The notes below the pieces were generated by a model. It was not told the DNA's origin. It saw only the letters and a list, made by a program, of their open reading frames with translations, and ran no database searches. The position numbers were made by a program, and so were the translations under genes. A stretch of 64,000 nt of DNA, taken from Terramyces sp. JEL0728. Lineage: Eukaryota > Chytridiomycota > Chytridiomycetes > Rhizophydiales > Terramycetaceae. Where the stretch lies: contig JADIIU010000005.1 in NCBI GenBank assembly GCA_027603945.1, positions 62,001 to 126,000 of the forward strand, written 5' to 3'. Positions 50,501 through 60,783 of this stretch are shown here, piece after piece. Each line of letters opens with the position of its first letter. Within the stretch, counting starts at the first letter, position 1.

Positions 50501-51633
50501 TGTAGTGGCCGATCCTGTCCAAAATAGCTGGTGGAGATTAATTTGCTTCGTCCACGCCTTTCCATTAATCAGGATCCTTGTTGGTAATAGATCATCGTGG
50601 ATTGCAGACTATATGACTGACTGGGTTCGCAGAAATGACGTTAATGTTTCCGCTGTGCAAGCAGGAAAGATTTTGTTCACTATGAGTTTATACTGGTAAT
50701 GTTTATCTCAAAATAGGCACTGGCACACCTGCTCCGCAAACTTTTTGATTAGAATGCAGGTTATTCCAAACGCGTTTCCTATATATGGTGAAGCAGATAT
50801 GTACACTCTCCACTTTTGGTCGTCTGCAACTGAAATGCTTAACACTGGCTGTGGTGCAGTACCACCTAAAGTACCACTTGACAGATGGCTGAAAATTCTG
50901 AATATGATTTGTAACGTATCCCTAATGTCTCTTTTTGTTGGCAACATATCTAGTTTTATGATTGGGCTGGACAGGTAACTGAAACTAATGTAGTTCTGGT
51001 CGCCAGTTTAACGAACAGCTGGAACAAGTAGGACAATACATTACATACAAAGGACTAGGCCGTGAATTAAAGAAAAAGATTTTAGACTATTACCAACTGA
51101 AATATTCACTGGGCAAATACTTTGATGAAACCAAGATTTTATCTGAATTGAACCATCCTCTCCGTCTGGTAACTTGCTGTAACTCTAGGCCATCTACATG
51201 AGGGAATGCAGAGCTTTGATTATCCAAGTGCCATTCTTTAAAGGTGCTGACAATGGCTTCATATCGCAAGTCGTGATGATTTTGAAACCAGCCCACTTTC
51301 TTAAAGATGATTTGGTCATTGAAAAAGGCACAGCTGGAGATTTGATGTTTTTCATTGCATCAGGAACATTGGAGGTTGTTGTAAATAACGTGGCGGTTGC
51401 TCAATTATCGCCAGGACAGTTCTTTGGGGGTATATATCCTTAACGTAGAAATTGCATTGCTATTTGGTAATATGAAGAGAACTGCTTCCATAAGGGCGAC
51501 CTCCTCGTGTAATTTATATTCATTATCACGATCAGATCTTAATTTCATTCTAGAAGTATATCCAGAAATGGCCGAGAAGATGCAAAAGATTGCAGAGGAG
51601 CGAATAGCAAACAACTTGGGCAAGAAAGACTAG
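47552..51633 (+). CDS. Two-repeat CNG/HCN-like channel, smaller copy (GWG / GCG filters)
   Basis: Ten exons (47552-47762, 47782-48430, 48451-48594, 48615-48915, 48937-49177, 49198-50695, 50717-50974, 50994-51168, 51189-51429, 51449-51633; introns 19-21 nt) encode 1300 residues. Unit C (about 75-545): coiled coil, FPKNLKQFMQYQYDAN, six TM segments, filter GWG (335-337), binding domain with GEISLLFGNIKRTASIRA. A linker of about 260 residues leads to unit D (about 830-1300): KYQPSTSYCPLHP, filter GCG (1059-1061), GEIALLFG and KRTASIRA. It lies 107 bp after the first channel gene and is its closest paralog (A with C, B with D). The YW|H/C and FG|E introns occur at the same place in all four units. 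Confidence 0.9.
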
Positions 51634-51648
51634 AATATTGTAGAGTAT

Positions 51649-51666
51649 AATAAACACAGTTTTATT
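51649..51666. terminator. Back-to-back poly(A) signals of the channel gene and MIOX
   Basis: AATAAA for the channel gene is at 51649-51654 (18 bp past its TAG at 51631-51633). The reverse AATAAA of MIOX is at 51661-51666, directly beside its stop (51667-51669). The 33-bp gap between convergent genes thus holds both signals, and the transcripts must overlap. Confidence 0.6.
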
Positions 51667-52452
51667 TTACCAATCGATTTCAGCAGGAAAGAATTCCGAA
51701 ATCAGATTTTGGTAGTAATTTGATACAGATAAGAGATCTACAGACAGAGCGGATTTTGAATACAAGTCGTACTTGTTGAAAGCATTCAACCACTTTAGAT
51801 TTTCATAATCACTTTGAGAAAACAATTCTTTGTATTCGCCAGCAGTATGAGCAGCGTAGAAAGAATGATACCTAATGATAAAGCAAGCTTCGGTCGGGAG
51901 ATATCTCTTTACAACTTGGTACAAGTACTCGTCATGTCCAAACGCCATCAACACATTATCTAATCCGCAATTTGCAGAATACATTCCCAGTCCTGAATTG
52001 TATTTTGGATTTTTGGAGTCTGGATTTCCCACAAAATACTCTGGGTACACTATTTTTGGAGAGAATGGAAGGCCAAGAGGAAAAGTATCCCCAACTACAA
52101 AATGCTGGGGTTCTCCAAATGTAACAAGCAGCTTTCCAAGGTCATGGATGAGGCAAGTCAAAATAAACCATCGCGGCTGCCCATCTTTCCGAGCAGCTTC
52201 CGCAGATTGTAAAGCATGTTGTATTTGAGACAAATCTGTATCTGGATCTGAATCATCCGTTATTGTGCCGAGTATTTCCATCACTTCCCAAACGGATTTC
52301 TTTCCTTTGTCCAATCTACTGTATTCTCTAGTCTTTTCTAAGGCAGTTTGAAATGTCTGCTGCTCGTGGTTCAATTTATACACATTCGCAACGGATGGCT
52401 TCACAGATCTCGCCAATTCATAGTCTCTAAATAAACTTTGGTTGGATGGCAT
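51667..52452 (-). CDS. MIOX: Myo-inositol oxygenase
   Basis: A 261-residue intronless enzyme that opens myo-inositol to D-glucuronate using a mixed-valent di-iron centre. Ligand blocks are visible: HALQSAE, LIHDLGKLLVTFGEPQ (H and D), GHDEYLYQV (H, D) and RYHSFYAAH (H), then NKYDLYSK. It ends in IDW, as MIOX proteins end in SW/DW-type tails. The ATG at 52452 follows the family start; an upstream TTG frame extends slightly. MIOX is common in plants and animals and patchy in fungi. Confidence 0.95.
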   Translation of the reverse strand: MPSNQSLFRDYELARSVKPSVANVYKLNHEQQTFQTALEKTREYSRLDKGKKSVWEVMEILGTITDDSDPDTDLSQIQHALQSAEAARKDGQPRWFILTCLIHDLGKLLVTFGEPQHFVVGDTFPLGLPFSPKIVYPEYFVGNPDSKNPKYNSGLGMYSANCGLDNVLMAFGHDEYLYQVVKRYLPTEACFIIRYHSFYAAHTAGEYKELFSQSDYENLKWLNAFNKYDLYSKSALSVDLLSVSNYYQNLISEFFPAEIDW

Positions 52453-52518
52453 TTTCGCAAATGGAAAATTAGTCAATGCACAAAACTATCCAGTTGAGCT
52501 CTTTTATTAAAACATAGC

Positions 52519-53066
52519 TTAGAAAGTAGTTGCAGGGCGCTTTCCGGCAAAGAGAGCAGCACGTTGTTTGGTGGTCTTGAGAACGCGGTGTGGAAGTGGG
52601 AACTTGAGGTCTGGTTGAAGGATTTGTTTAATGTATGGACGACGGACATCGGCAGCACTAACTTCTGCAACCTTAATAATTTGAACAGAGTGGAATCTAG
52701 CACGGTGTTTGGAAGCCATGTCTTGGTAGCATGAAGTTACTGCATCTGAACGAGTAAGTTCACGGTATTCCTTGTACATGTTGTGAGTACCAGAACGGGA
52801 GTTGTAACGAATCCAGATACCAAAGTTCTTGACGGTGTTTGGTTTCTTTTCAAAAATCTATATTAAAATTCAAATACTTGGTTGACTGAAACAACTTCTC
52901 CTGAAGCCTTCTTTACTTTGCTGTTTTGTTTTAAAAAGTACCAGAAACGGGATTTTGCTACTACTTCGTTTGGTGCAAATAGTCTCATTCTGAAGAGCTT
53001 TGGGGTTGCTTCCTTATCGGTAGGGAATTTGCGTCCAACAACTTGATATTCATTAAGGCGACCCAT
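52519..53066 (-). CDS. RPL20: Ribosomal protein eL20 (L18a)
   Basis: Exons 53066-52878 and 52857-52519 (intron 20 nt) encode 175 residues, the normal length. N-terminal [60 protein letters not shown] and the C-terminal [19 protein letters not shown] are diagnostic. It is a component of the large cytosolic subunit. The gene keeps a single intron after codon 63, like many ribosomal protein genes with an early intron. Confidence 0.97.
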
Positions 53067-53215
53067 CCTTCAAATGTAAAAAGCAAAGGAACAGACTTGA
53101 CAATTTCAAAAAAAAGACTTGTCGGAATATTTTTTTCACAGCCAATCAAATTCGCTGCTTCTCATGCGCCACACTGGGTTTACTATTGAGGTTTGAATGA
53201 AATTGTGGTGTATCT

Positions 53216-54100
53216 ATGAATTCCACACCACTTGCTGGAGCTCCAGATCAGCGTTCTGCTGAACAAGCCGATAGTAAAGAGCAAAGTCGAGTTCTTACAA
53301 GGCTAGAGAGGGCTGAAGCCATAACTGGAGAGAAGGAAATAAAAGCCAAGGAACTGCTAGCCAAGCAAGACAACCTTGCGAAAGCACCGTCCGAATTCCA
53401 CAAAGACAAGTACCTGAAAGAGGCTTCAAAAAGCTGGAACTTGTTTTACAAACGCAATACAACAAATTTCTTCAAAGATCGTCACTGGACAGAAAGGGAA
53501 TTCCCTGAACTAGGAAGAGTTGGGAACGATAGAAAACTATTGGAAATTGGATGCGGTGTTGGGAACTTTGTCTTTCCATTGTTGAAATCTAATCCGGAAT
53601 TATTTATCTATTGTTGTGATTTTTCACCAAAAGCAATTGAATTAGTGCAACAGAATGCAGAGTATGACACTGGTAGATGCAAAGCTTTTGTCTGTGACAT
53701 GACCACAAGAGATTTGTTGAATGAAATTGAACCGGGGAGCATTGACCTGCTATCATCGATATTTTGCTTGTCTGCTGTACCGCCGCAAAAGATAGATGTC
53801 TGCATGGAGAACATTGCCAAAGTGCTAAAACCAGGCGGGATATTCATGTTCCGAGATTATGGACTATATGATGCTTCCCAGCTACGATTCAAGGCGGAAA
53901 ACAAGATTGACGAACGCTTTTATGTGAGAGGGGATGGGACATTCACACTTTTCTTTACTCCTGGATATTTGCAGTCGCTGTGCGATAAAGTAGGACTGGA
54001 GATGATTGAAAACGACTATGTCCTGAAAGAAGTCGTGAACAGAAAAAGAGACCTTTCGATGGATCGCATTTTCGTGCAAGGAAGATTCCGCAAACTATAA
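53216..54100 (+). CDS. METTL6/METTL2-type tRNA N3-methylcytidine methyltransferase
   Basis: A 294-residue intronless class I SAM methyltransferase. The N-terminal part has SKSWNLFYKRNTTNFFKDRHW, followed by LLEIGCGVGNFVFPLL (motif I), YCCDFSPKAIELVQ, CDMTTRDL, SIDLLSSIFCLSAV and FRDYGLYDASQLRF. The pattern WNLFYKRNTTNFFKDRHWTEREF is split here by length, but is the signature of this family (yeast TRM140/ABP140 relatives). These enzymes make m3C32 in tRNA-Thr and tRNA-Ser. Which of the subfamilies is represented is unclear; the length fits METTL6. Confidence 0.92.
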   Translation: MNSTPLAGAPDQRSAEQADSKEQSRVLTRLERAEAITGEKEIKAKELLAKQDNLAKAPSEFHKDKYLKEASKSWNLFYKRNTTNFFKDRHWTEREFPELGRVGNDRKLLEIGCGVGNFVFPLLKSNPELFIYCCDFSPKAIELVQQNAEYDTGRCKAFVCDMTTRDLLNEIEPGSIDLLSSIFCLSAVPPQKIDVCMENIAKVLKPGGIFMFRDYGLYDASQLRFKAENKIDERFYVRGDGTFTLFFTPGYLQSLCDKVGLEMIENDYVLKEVVNRKRDLSMDRIFVQGRFRKL

Positions 54101-54179
54101 GTAACTTATTTATTTCTTTAATAAACTGACATACCAAGAAGATCGTTTTGCGTTCAATGATTTTTGTGGGGTTTCTAGG

Positions 54180-57037
54180 TTAGGGAATATTACGATATTC
54201 AAATGGGTTAATGTCTTCATCATCGTCAACGGTTTCAGTGGCAACCCCACCTCTTAGCGGTTTAGCAATCTTGCTGCTTTGAATCCATGGTGCGATTTGC
54301 TGTTGCGACTGCGATTCCTTGAGTTTGGTTCTTAATACAGCTAATTTTTCTTCATATCTACGGTAAGTACCAGTTACTCTTGATATTGTTCGCTCATTTT
54401 CCTTTGAGTATCACTTAGCAATGCTTCCAGGTTAAGAATACGTTCATTTCTCGTTGCAAGCTTTCTTTCGCCAACAGTAACCTCTTTCTTTAGGGTGGAA
54501 TTCTGCTCTACAAGCTGTTTTTGAACAATGGTGAGCTGCTCCAAATTGCGCTCCAAAAATGCCATCTTTTGCTGTTGGTTTTTAGAGTTGGAATTCTTGA
54601 GAATATTGTTATATTGCTCTCGGGTTTCATCCAAAGAAATTTCAAGCTCTACAACCTTCTCGCATCTATTTTCCAAATCCTTCATTAATCTCTTTTTCAT
54701 TCCATCAAATTCAATAAGCTGGGTTGCCATAGTTTTTCTCATCTTTTCAATTTCCTTGTCAGATTCGCTTCCAGAGGATATTCCTTTCATCGAGTCGAAA
54801 GCAGATTGCAATTGCTCATTCTTTGATACTTGCTCAGTGATCGATTTCTTCATTCTTTCAATTTCTTCTTCCTTCTTGAAGAGCTCTCTTTGTAGCTCTT
54901 CGTATTCAGCTTCTTGCAAATCGCGTTTTGCATTGTACTGAACTTCAAGTTTTGCTTTGAGGTCATGGATAACATTGGTAAATTCACCGCCAGCAACTTG
55001 CTCTTCATCTTGAATGGTTTTTTCCAACAGTTGTTCATATTCGCTCTCCAATTCGGCCAGCTTAATTTCTAATTCTTCCTTTCTATTTTTGAAGGCAGTC
55101 AAATCCATTTGTGCTTCCTTGAAATTGAAGTTGAGTTCATCAATGGTAGCTTCATGAGTGGCAATAATGGTCTTTGCTTCAATCAATTCATAGTGCTGAG
55201 CTGCGACTGTTTCAGGGTCCGATGGAGGCTCAGAGTGTTCCTTCATGTGTGATAATTTGGCCATTGTTTGGCGAAGATCCTTTTCTTTTTCATCCATAAC
55301 CGTTGTAGGATCAAACTCTGCCATCATTTGAGCCATTTTTTCTTGTTTTTTCTTTTCCTTTTCAATGCTATCCACAGGGAGGTGTTGAGGTTTTGATTGG
55401 ATGTCTTCTATTTGTTTCTAAATTTAATCAAAAGGCCACCTTCAAAGCATCAATCAGTGATTCCAATTCAACATTGTTTTCCTTCAAGTTATCCAGAGTA
55501 ATGTTGACTTCCTTGTTTTCAAACATGACTTTTTCCAACAGCAATTTCGTATCATTGATTTCAGAAGTGAGTTGTTTGTTTGCTTGCGATAATTCTCCGT
55601 CTTTTTGTTTCAAGAAAGCCAATTCTTCAGTCAAAGATTCAACGAGAGAGACTTGCGATTTCAACTCTTTTTCCTTTTCAGCAATCTGGTCTTCGAGTTC
55701 ATTTTCACGCTTCAAAAACTCTTCCTTTTCATCAGACGGAAGCTCTGCGGCAATTACTGGAGTGCCGGCTCTAGCAATGTCTAATAAGGCTGGAGCAATA
55801 TTAGATCCTAAAATTGCGTCGTCAATAGTAACCCACTCGGAAGAAGAGACTGAAGAGCCAGATCTCCAAACGTTGAGTTCCTCGACTAAATTTCCAAGTT
55901 GGTTCTGCAAGACAACAACTTCTGCTTTGGTCTTTTTCAACAAATTCTTTAATTCCGCAGGACTCAATTCGGTGTTGATCTTTGCCTTGTTCTTGATGGA
56001 TTTAGCACGCATACCAAATCTCAAGGTCCCTACAGTTTCTGATTCATTGAATGAAGATGGAGAACAGTTGATAATCAAAGTAGTTCTAGAGTTACCACCC
56101 AACGATTCTTGCAAAATCCTTGTCAACTTGGAATCACGATACGGAATGTGCGAGGACTAGATTAGTGGGTGGTTACCTTTCCATCGGTCAAGGAATTGAT
56201 GACCATTCCTAACGCTGAAAGCGACTTGTTGATTTTTTTTGCTTCCTCCAAAGTTTGCCCAGTAGCACCTGTCTTTCCGACTTTTTCTGACCCTGCCAAA
56301 TCAACCAATGATAATCTTCCGGTTTTTACCGACCCAGTTTGCAAGTTCTTTTGCGTAATTTGCAAAACAAAGATGGAATGCGAACGCGAACTTTCAGCAT
56401 TCATGTTGGTGTTTGCAACTACCCTGGCACTCTGGCCTCTACGCATCGCCTCATATACATCTTCTACTCCGCCAACAAAGATTTCCAACAGCCCTTTTAC
56501 ATACACACCTTTAGCCTTGTCTTCGTGCACTGGTAAATTGTCGTTGATTGGGTTCAATAAATCCTTGATTTTTTCCATGTATATTTCCAAATAAGACACC
56601 TTGACCGTGAATTCCAAGTCGCTGGAAGAATCCATTATAGTCTTGAATATCTTTTCCACAATACGAGGAGTCAACCCTTTCATTTCTTCATTCTCCATAT
56701 CCCCCATCATAGTGTGCGTCTTTCCAGACCCAGTTTGGCCATAAGCAAATATGGTTCCGTTGTAGCCATCCATAATATCGTTTACAATTGATTCCGCAGA
56801 GTAGGTAAAGACATCCAATTGAGTGTTATCCCAGTCAAAAACCTTGTCGAAATTGAAATTGCCAGCTGCTTCTTTGCTCTACTATTAATTCGAGGTACGT
56901 CGCATTTCACCGCTGTCATTTCCTCATCGAATCCAACTATATGAACCCCGCCTTCGGCAATTTCACGCTTATTTTGGGGTCTGAATCGACAGACTACTCT
57001 AATATTTGTATCTGCAATTAGCTTTCAACCTACCCAT
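54180..57037 (-). CDS. Conventional kinesin-1 heavy chain
   Basis: Exons 57037-57034, 57011-56899, 56878-56177, 56156-55440, 55417-54378 and 54357-54180 (introns 22, 20, 20, 22, 20 nt) encode 917 residues. The first coding exon is only 4 nt (ATGG). Motor: [12 protein letters not shown]-loop [13 protein letters not shown] at about 86, [13 protein letters not shown] (switch I) and [14 protein letters not shown] (switch II). About 500 residues of coiled coil follow, and a tail with [10 protein letters not shown], the IAK autoinhibitory motif of kinesin-1. It moves membranes and organelles to microtubule plus ends. The AATAAA-rich end faces the methyltransferase gene across 79 bp. Confidence 0.95.
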
Positions 57038-57187
57038 CTCTCAAAAAAGACAAAAGCAAAATTAGTCGTGGCGTGGGGTCAAGCCTTGAACCGCTGAAAT
57101 AGTATCAAGTTTCAATATTAATACAGATATTTAGTATTACATTCTGGCCAATTACTTTTAAATTTCACTTGCCTGAGAAAATGACTT

Positions 57188-59189
57188 ATGAAAAAATTTA
57201 GAATCTCGGGAGTTTCCCGCAGATTCAATTCAACCCAATCAGAGTGGAAGCAGAGGTTTCAATCCGGATGGGATTATACAAAGAAAGCCGGTGCATTTGC
57301 CAGATACACATTTTTAGCTGGCTCTGGCTTGGTGTTGTTGACGGGGATAGCTAGGGTGTATCAAAAAAGATTGGAAATGCTTCATATCGAGGATAACTCC
57401 ATAGTGTATTGGAAGTACAATAATATTTCCGTTACAGAAGCCCCAAAGGTCAACTCTGGCATTAGTGCCCTGGTATCTACTGCCCCGCACAAACCATCGA
57501 TTACTTTTTTGAATTTGATAAAGTTGTTGACGTGGATTCAGCAAGATCACCGAATTAAAGGGCTGTACGTTGATTTCAGCCGTACCGGTACTGCAGCGGG
57601 ATTAGGATTTGCACAATTACAAGAATTACGCGCAGGCATTGAAAATGTGAAAAAAGAAAAGGAAAAGCAAATGGGAAAAGGTGTGTTTAAAACTGTCGCA
57701 TTTACTGACAACTTTGAAAGCCAGATGGATTATTTCCTTGCCACCGTTTTCGATGAAATCAGACTGGAGCCGACTGGGAGCCTCCCATTATATGGATTTT
57801 CTTCGTCCAAGCCTGTAATTTCCATTAATCTATAGTTTTTCAAGAACTTGCTTGATAATTTAGGAGTAAAACTACGCGCATTTGCCGTTGGGGATTACAA
57901 GTCTGTTATTTCAACGTTTACTGAAACTACTCTGCCGGAAAAGCAAAAGCAAAACTTGAACAATTTATTGGGTGATTTGAACGACCAATTTAAGGAGACT
58001 ATTGGCACCTCACGCAACATTGCCATTGGTAAGGACGGAGAAAAGGTATTAGAAATTAACATCAGGCAACTTTGGAGTCATTGATGGATATTTCTCCTTT
58101 GACGGCAAAAGAATGTTTAAAATACAATTTGGTTGACAAGCTCTCCTACAAAAGGGAATTCTTGCCTCTTTTCAAGGATTCCAAGATAGATGGTCTGCCA
58201 GTTATTTCACTTGGCCGCTATTACAATGCTAAAAACACTGAAGCAATCCGTGATTCAAAGCTATTCAAGAGGAAATTGAAGATTGGCGTAGTTAATTTGG
58301 TTGGTACAATAAACCGAGGGGATGGCCCAACTGGATCTACTACAGTTACGACAGCGCTATTGAAAGCAGCGGAAGACGAAGAAGTAGGTGGTATTGTATT
58401 ACGCATTGATTCCGGTGGAGGAGATGTAATTGCCTCTGACAGTATTTGGGAAACTGTGGATTATATTGCCAAACAGTATAAAAAGCCGGTAATTTCTAGT
58501 TATGGTAACATCTGTGCATCAGGAGGTATTTCAAACTTCATCTAGGTGTTTATTCATCGTTAGCCTGTAAAACTATATTCAGTAATCCTGGTACTATTAC
58601 CGGGTCGATTGGTGTAGCGACTATGCGACCTGTCTTTTCGTCCGAAATTTTTGAAAAATTAGGAATCACATTTGATCAATACTACTTTACAGAGGGGGCC
58701 AAACATGCATCAATGATGAACGACCTCGAAGAAAACTTTTGGGAAAGATACAAGAAACAAGTTCTTGAAATTTACAAGCTATTCAAAGAAAGGGTCAGCA
58801 ATGGAAGAAGATTGTCTATGGACCAAGTTGAAAAGATAGCTCAGGGGCAGGTATGGTCAGGAAAAGAAGCAAACGATCACAAGTTGGTTGATAAACTTGG
58901 CGGGATAGGGGCAGCCATCATGACAGCAGCTAATGAAGCAGTGGCAGCCCAAAAGATCGATATAAGAGCTCCTCTGTGGATTGAAACTGAAGTATTCCCA
59001 AAAGCCCCCACGTTACTTGAAAGATTATCGAATTCTAGCAACGCCAATGATTTTGTCAGACTGATTCAGCATGAATCTGCCCAATTCTTAACTGGCGTGG
59101 TGCAGACCATGGCCTTTGACGCAATGAACGAATTCAAATCGCAAACGATTCATGATACCTCGGTGAAAGCAGACATTAATATTGAATAA
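57188..59189 (+). CDS. sppA: SppA/protease IV-type signal-peptide peptidase (S49)
   Basis: Exons 57188-57814, 57836-58045, 58066-58525 and 58546-59189 (introns 21, 20, 20 nt) encode 646 residues, the long two-domain SppA form of bacteria and plant plastids. An N-terminal basic region and a TM helix (FLAGSGLVLLTGIA) look like a mitochondrial-inner-membrane anchor. The catalytic Lys lies in FAVGDYKSVIS (E. coli VGTYKS), the nucleophile Ser in NICASGGVYSS, and RIDSGGGDV is also conserved. Both catalytic residues are present. Location inferred as mitochondrial from the N-terminus. S49 is unusual in fungi. Confidence 0.92.
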
Positions 59190-59287
59190 ACAGGATATAT
59201 TCGTATTTATACACATACTCTGCGGGTCTGCACTTTTAATTGCTGTAAGTTGCATCCAACAGTTTATGGGAGTTCAGTAGAGTGTAA

Positions 59288-60753
59288 ATGTCACCTGCAA
59301 AATACCGTCTGGAAATATCATACGTGATTTATCGATTCATAAAGACGGTGAGTAATGCGAAGCCAATGACGACTTTTTTTTCCGGGATGGAGGAAATACA
59401 AAAGATATTCAACTCAAAACCAATCCTTATAACTGCAATTACCAGCTCGTTAATAACCGCTCTGGGAATATCTGTATTCCTTAGAATCCAAAAGCAAAAA
59501 ACAATTAGAAATATAAAGTCTGAACTTTCATTTTTCAACGATGCAGACGAATATCAGGAATTAATGGAGGAACAGCTGTCCAGGAATGTTGCATTTTTAG
59601 GTAAAGAAGGAGTGGAAAAGGTACGCAAGTCGTTCGTCATTGTTGTGGGGTTAGGAGGGGTTGGGTCTCATGCAGCTCACTTGTTGGTTAGGTCTGGAGT
59701 TGAACATGTTAGATTTATTGATTTCGATCAAGTTACGCTATCTTCGTTGAATAGACATGCTGTAGCTACAAGGAAGGATGTGGGAATACCAAAGGTTATT
59801 GCCATGAAAAACCATCTGCTGCAAGTTGTACCGCATTGTAAAATTGAAGCAAAAGTAGAGTTGTTTGAGCTGGCTAAAGCTACCGCGCTTTTAAGCGGAA
59901 ACCCCGACTATGTTCTTGGTAGATTTCTTCTTATTTAGACTGTATTGATCATTTGGAAACTAAAGCAGAGTTAATTCAGTACTGCATTGAAAAGAAAATC
60001 AAGGTAATTTCTTCAATGGGTGCAGGAGCTAAAGCTGATCCTTCAAGGTAGCATTTTTATAACAAAGAATCCAGGTTGCAGATATCAGCGAAACCTTTGA
60101 AGATCCCCTTGCTAGAGCAACTAGGGGTATTCTGAAAATGAAGAACTGCCATGCCAAGTTCCCTGTGGTTTATTCCACCGAGAAGCCAGGGAGTGTTAAA
60201 TTATTGCCTTTGGAAGACTCTAAAGTCGAAGAAGCAGACCAGTATTCGACTTTGCCTACGTTTAGATCCAGGATCCTGCCTGTATTGGGAACCATTCCCG
60301 CTTTGTTTGGAAATGCAATGTGCTCTCATGTCTTGACCGAAATTGCTGGTTTCCCAACCGAACCCCTTAGCACTAAAGGAAACAAGCGAATGTTTGAGAG
60401 ATTTTACAAAGATCACTATGCCTTGGAATCCAAGCTGCAAGGCAAAGAGTAACCTTTGTTAATGTAGTGAAGTTAAAATTTTCTTGACTGCCCAAGACCT
60501 CGGATTTATTTTTGAAGATACTTGGAAAGGGAAGAGCGCTATTGACGGCACTGTCAACGATAGATTAGTCATGATTCGCTGGGATCCTACTAAACCGGCA
60601 AAGTTTGGTAATGTGATATGTTTGACCAAACAAGAAGCTCAAAAACATATGCAGATGAAACCAGCCGGGTTTGTTGAAAAGTATGGGCAAGGATTTGTTG
60701 ATTTCGTGCATTCCAGATTTGAAAAGGAGAGCCATCTAAATAAATATCGGTAA
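59288..60753 (+). CDS. E1-like tRNA N6-threonylcarbamoyladenosine dehydratase (TcdA/Tcd1 type)
   Basis: Exons 59288-59918, 59939-60047, 60068-60448 and 60468-60753 (introns 20, 20, 19 nt) encode 468 residues. An N-terminal hydrophobic helix (ILITAITSSLITALGISVFL) precedes a ThiF/E1 fold: FVIVVGLGGVGSHAAHLLVRSG, FIDFDQVTLSSLNRHA, DYVLDCIDHLETK, SSMGAGAKADPSRIQVADI and GTIPALFGNAM. The enzyme cyclises t6A37 of tRNA to ct6A, using ATP. The yeast TCD proteins are on the mitochondrial outer membrane, consistent with the N-terminal anchor. The start is uncertain among ATGs at 59288, 59366 and 59387. A C-terminal extension of about 110 residues (LGFIFEDTWKGKS onwards) is present. Confidence 0.92.
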
Positions 60754-60783
60754 TTCTGGCACCGAAATTTTTCCCAATTTTTA

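Noticed and set aside
55393..56160. Plus-strand ORF of 255 codons opposite kinesin
   Set aside because: Antisense shadow of the coiled-coil exons; Ser/Phe-rich composition results from reversed Glu/Lys codons.
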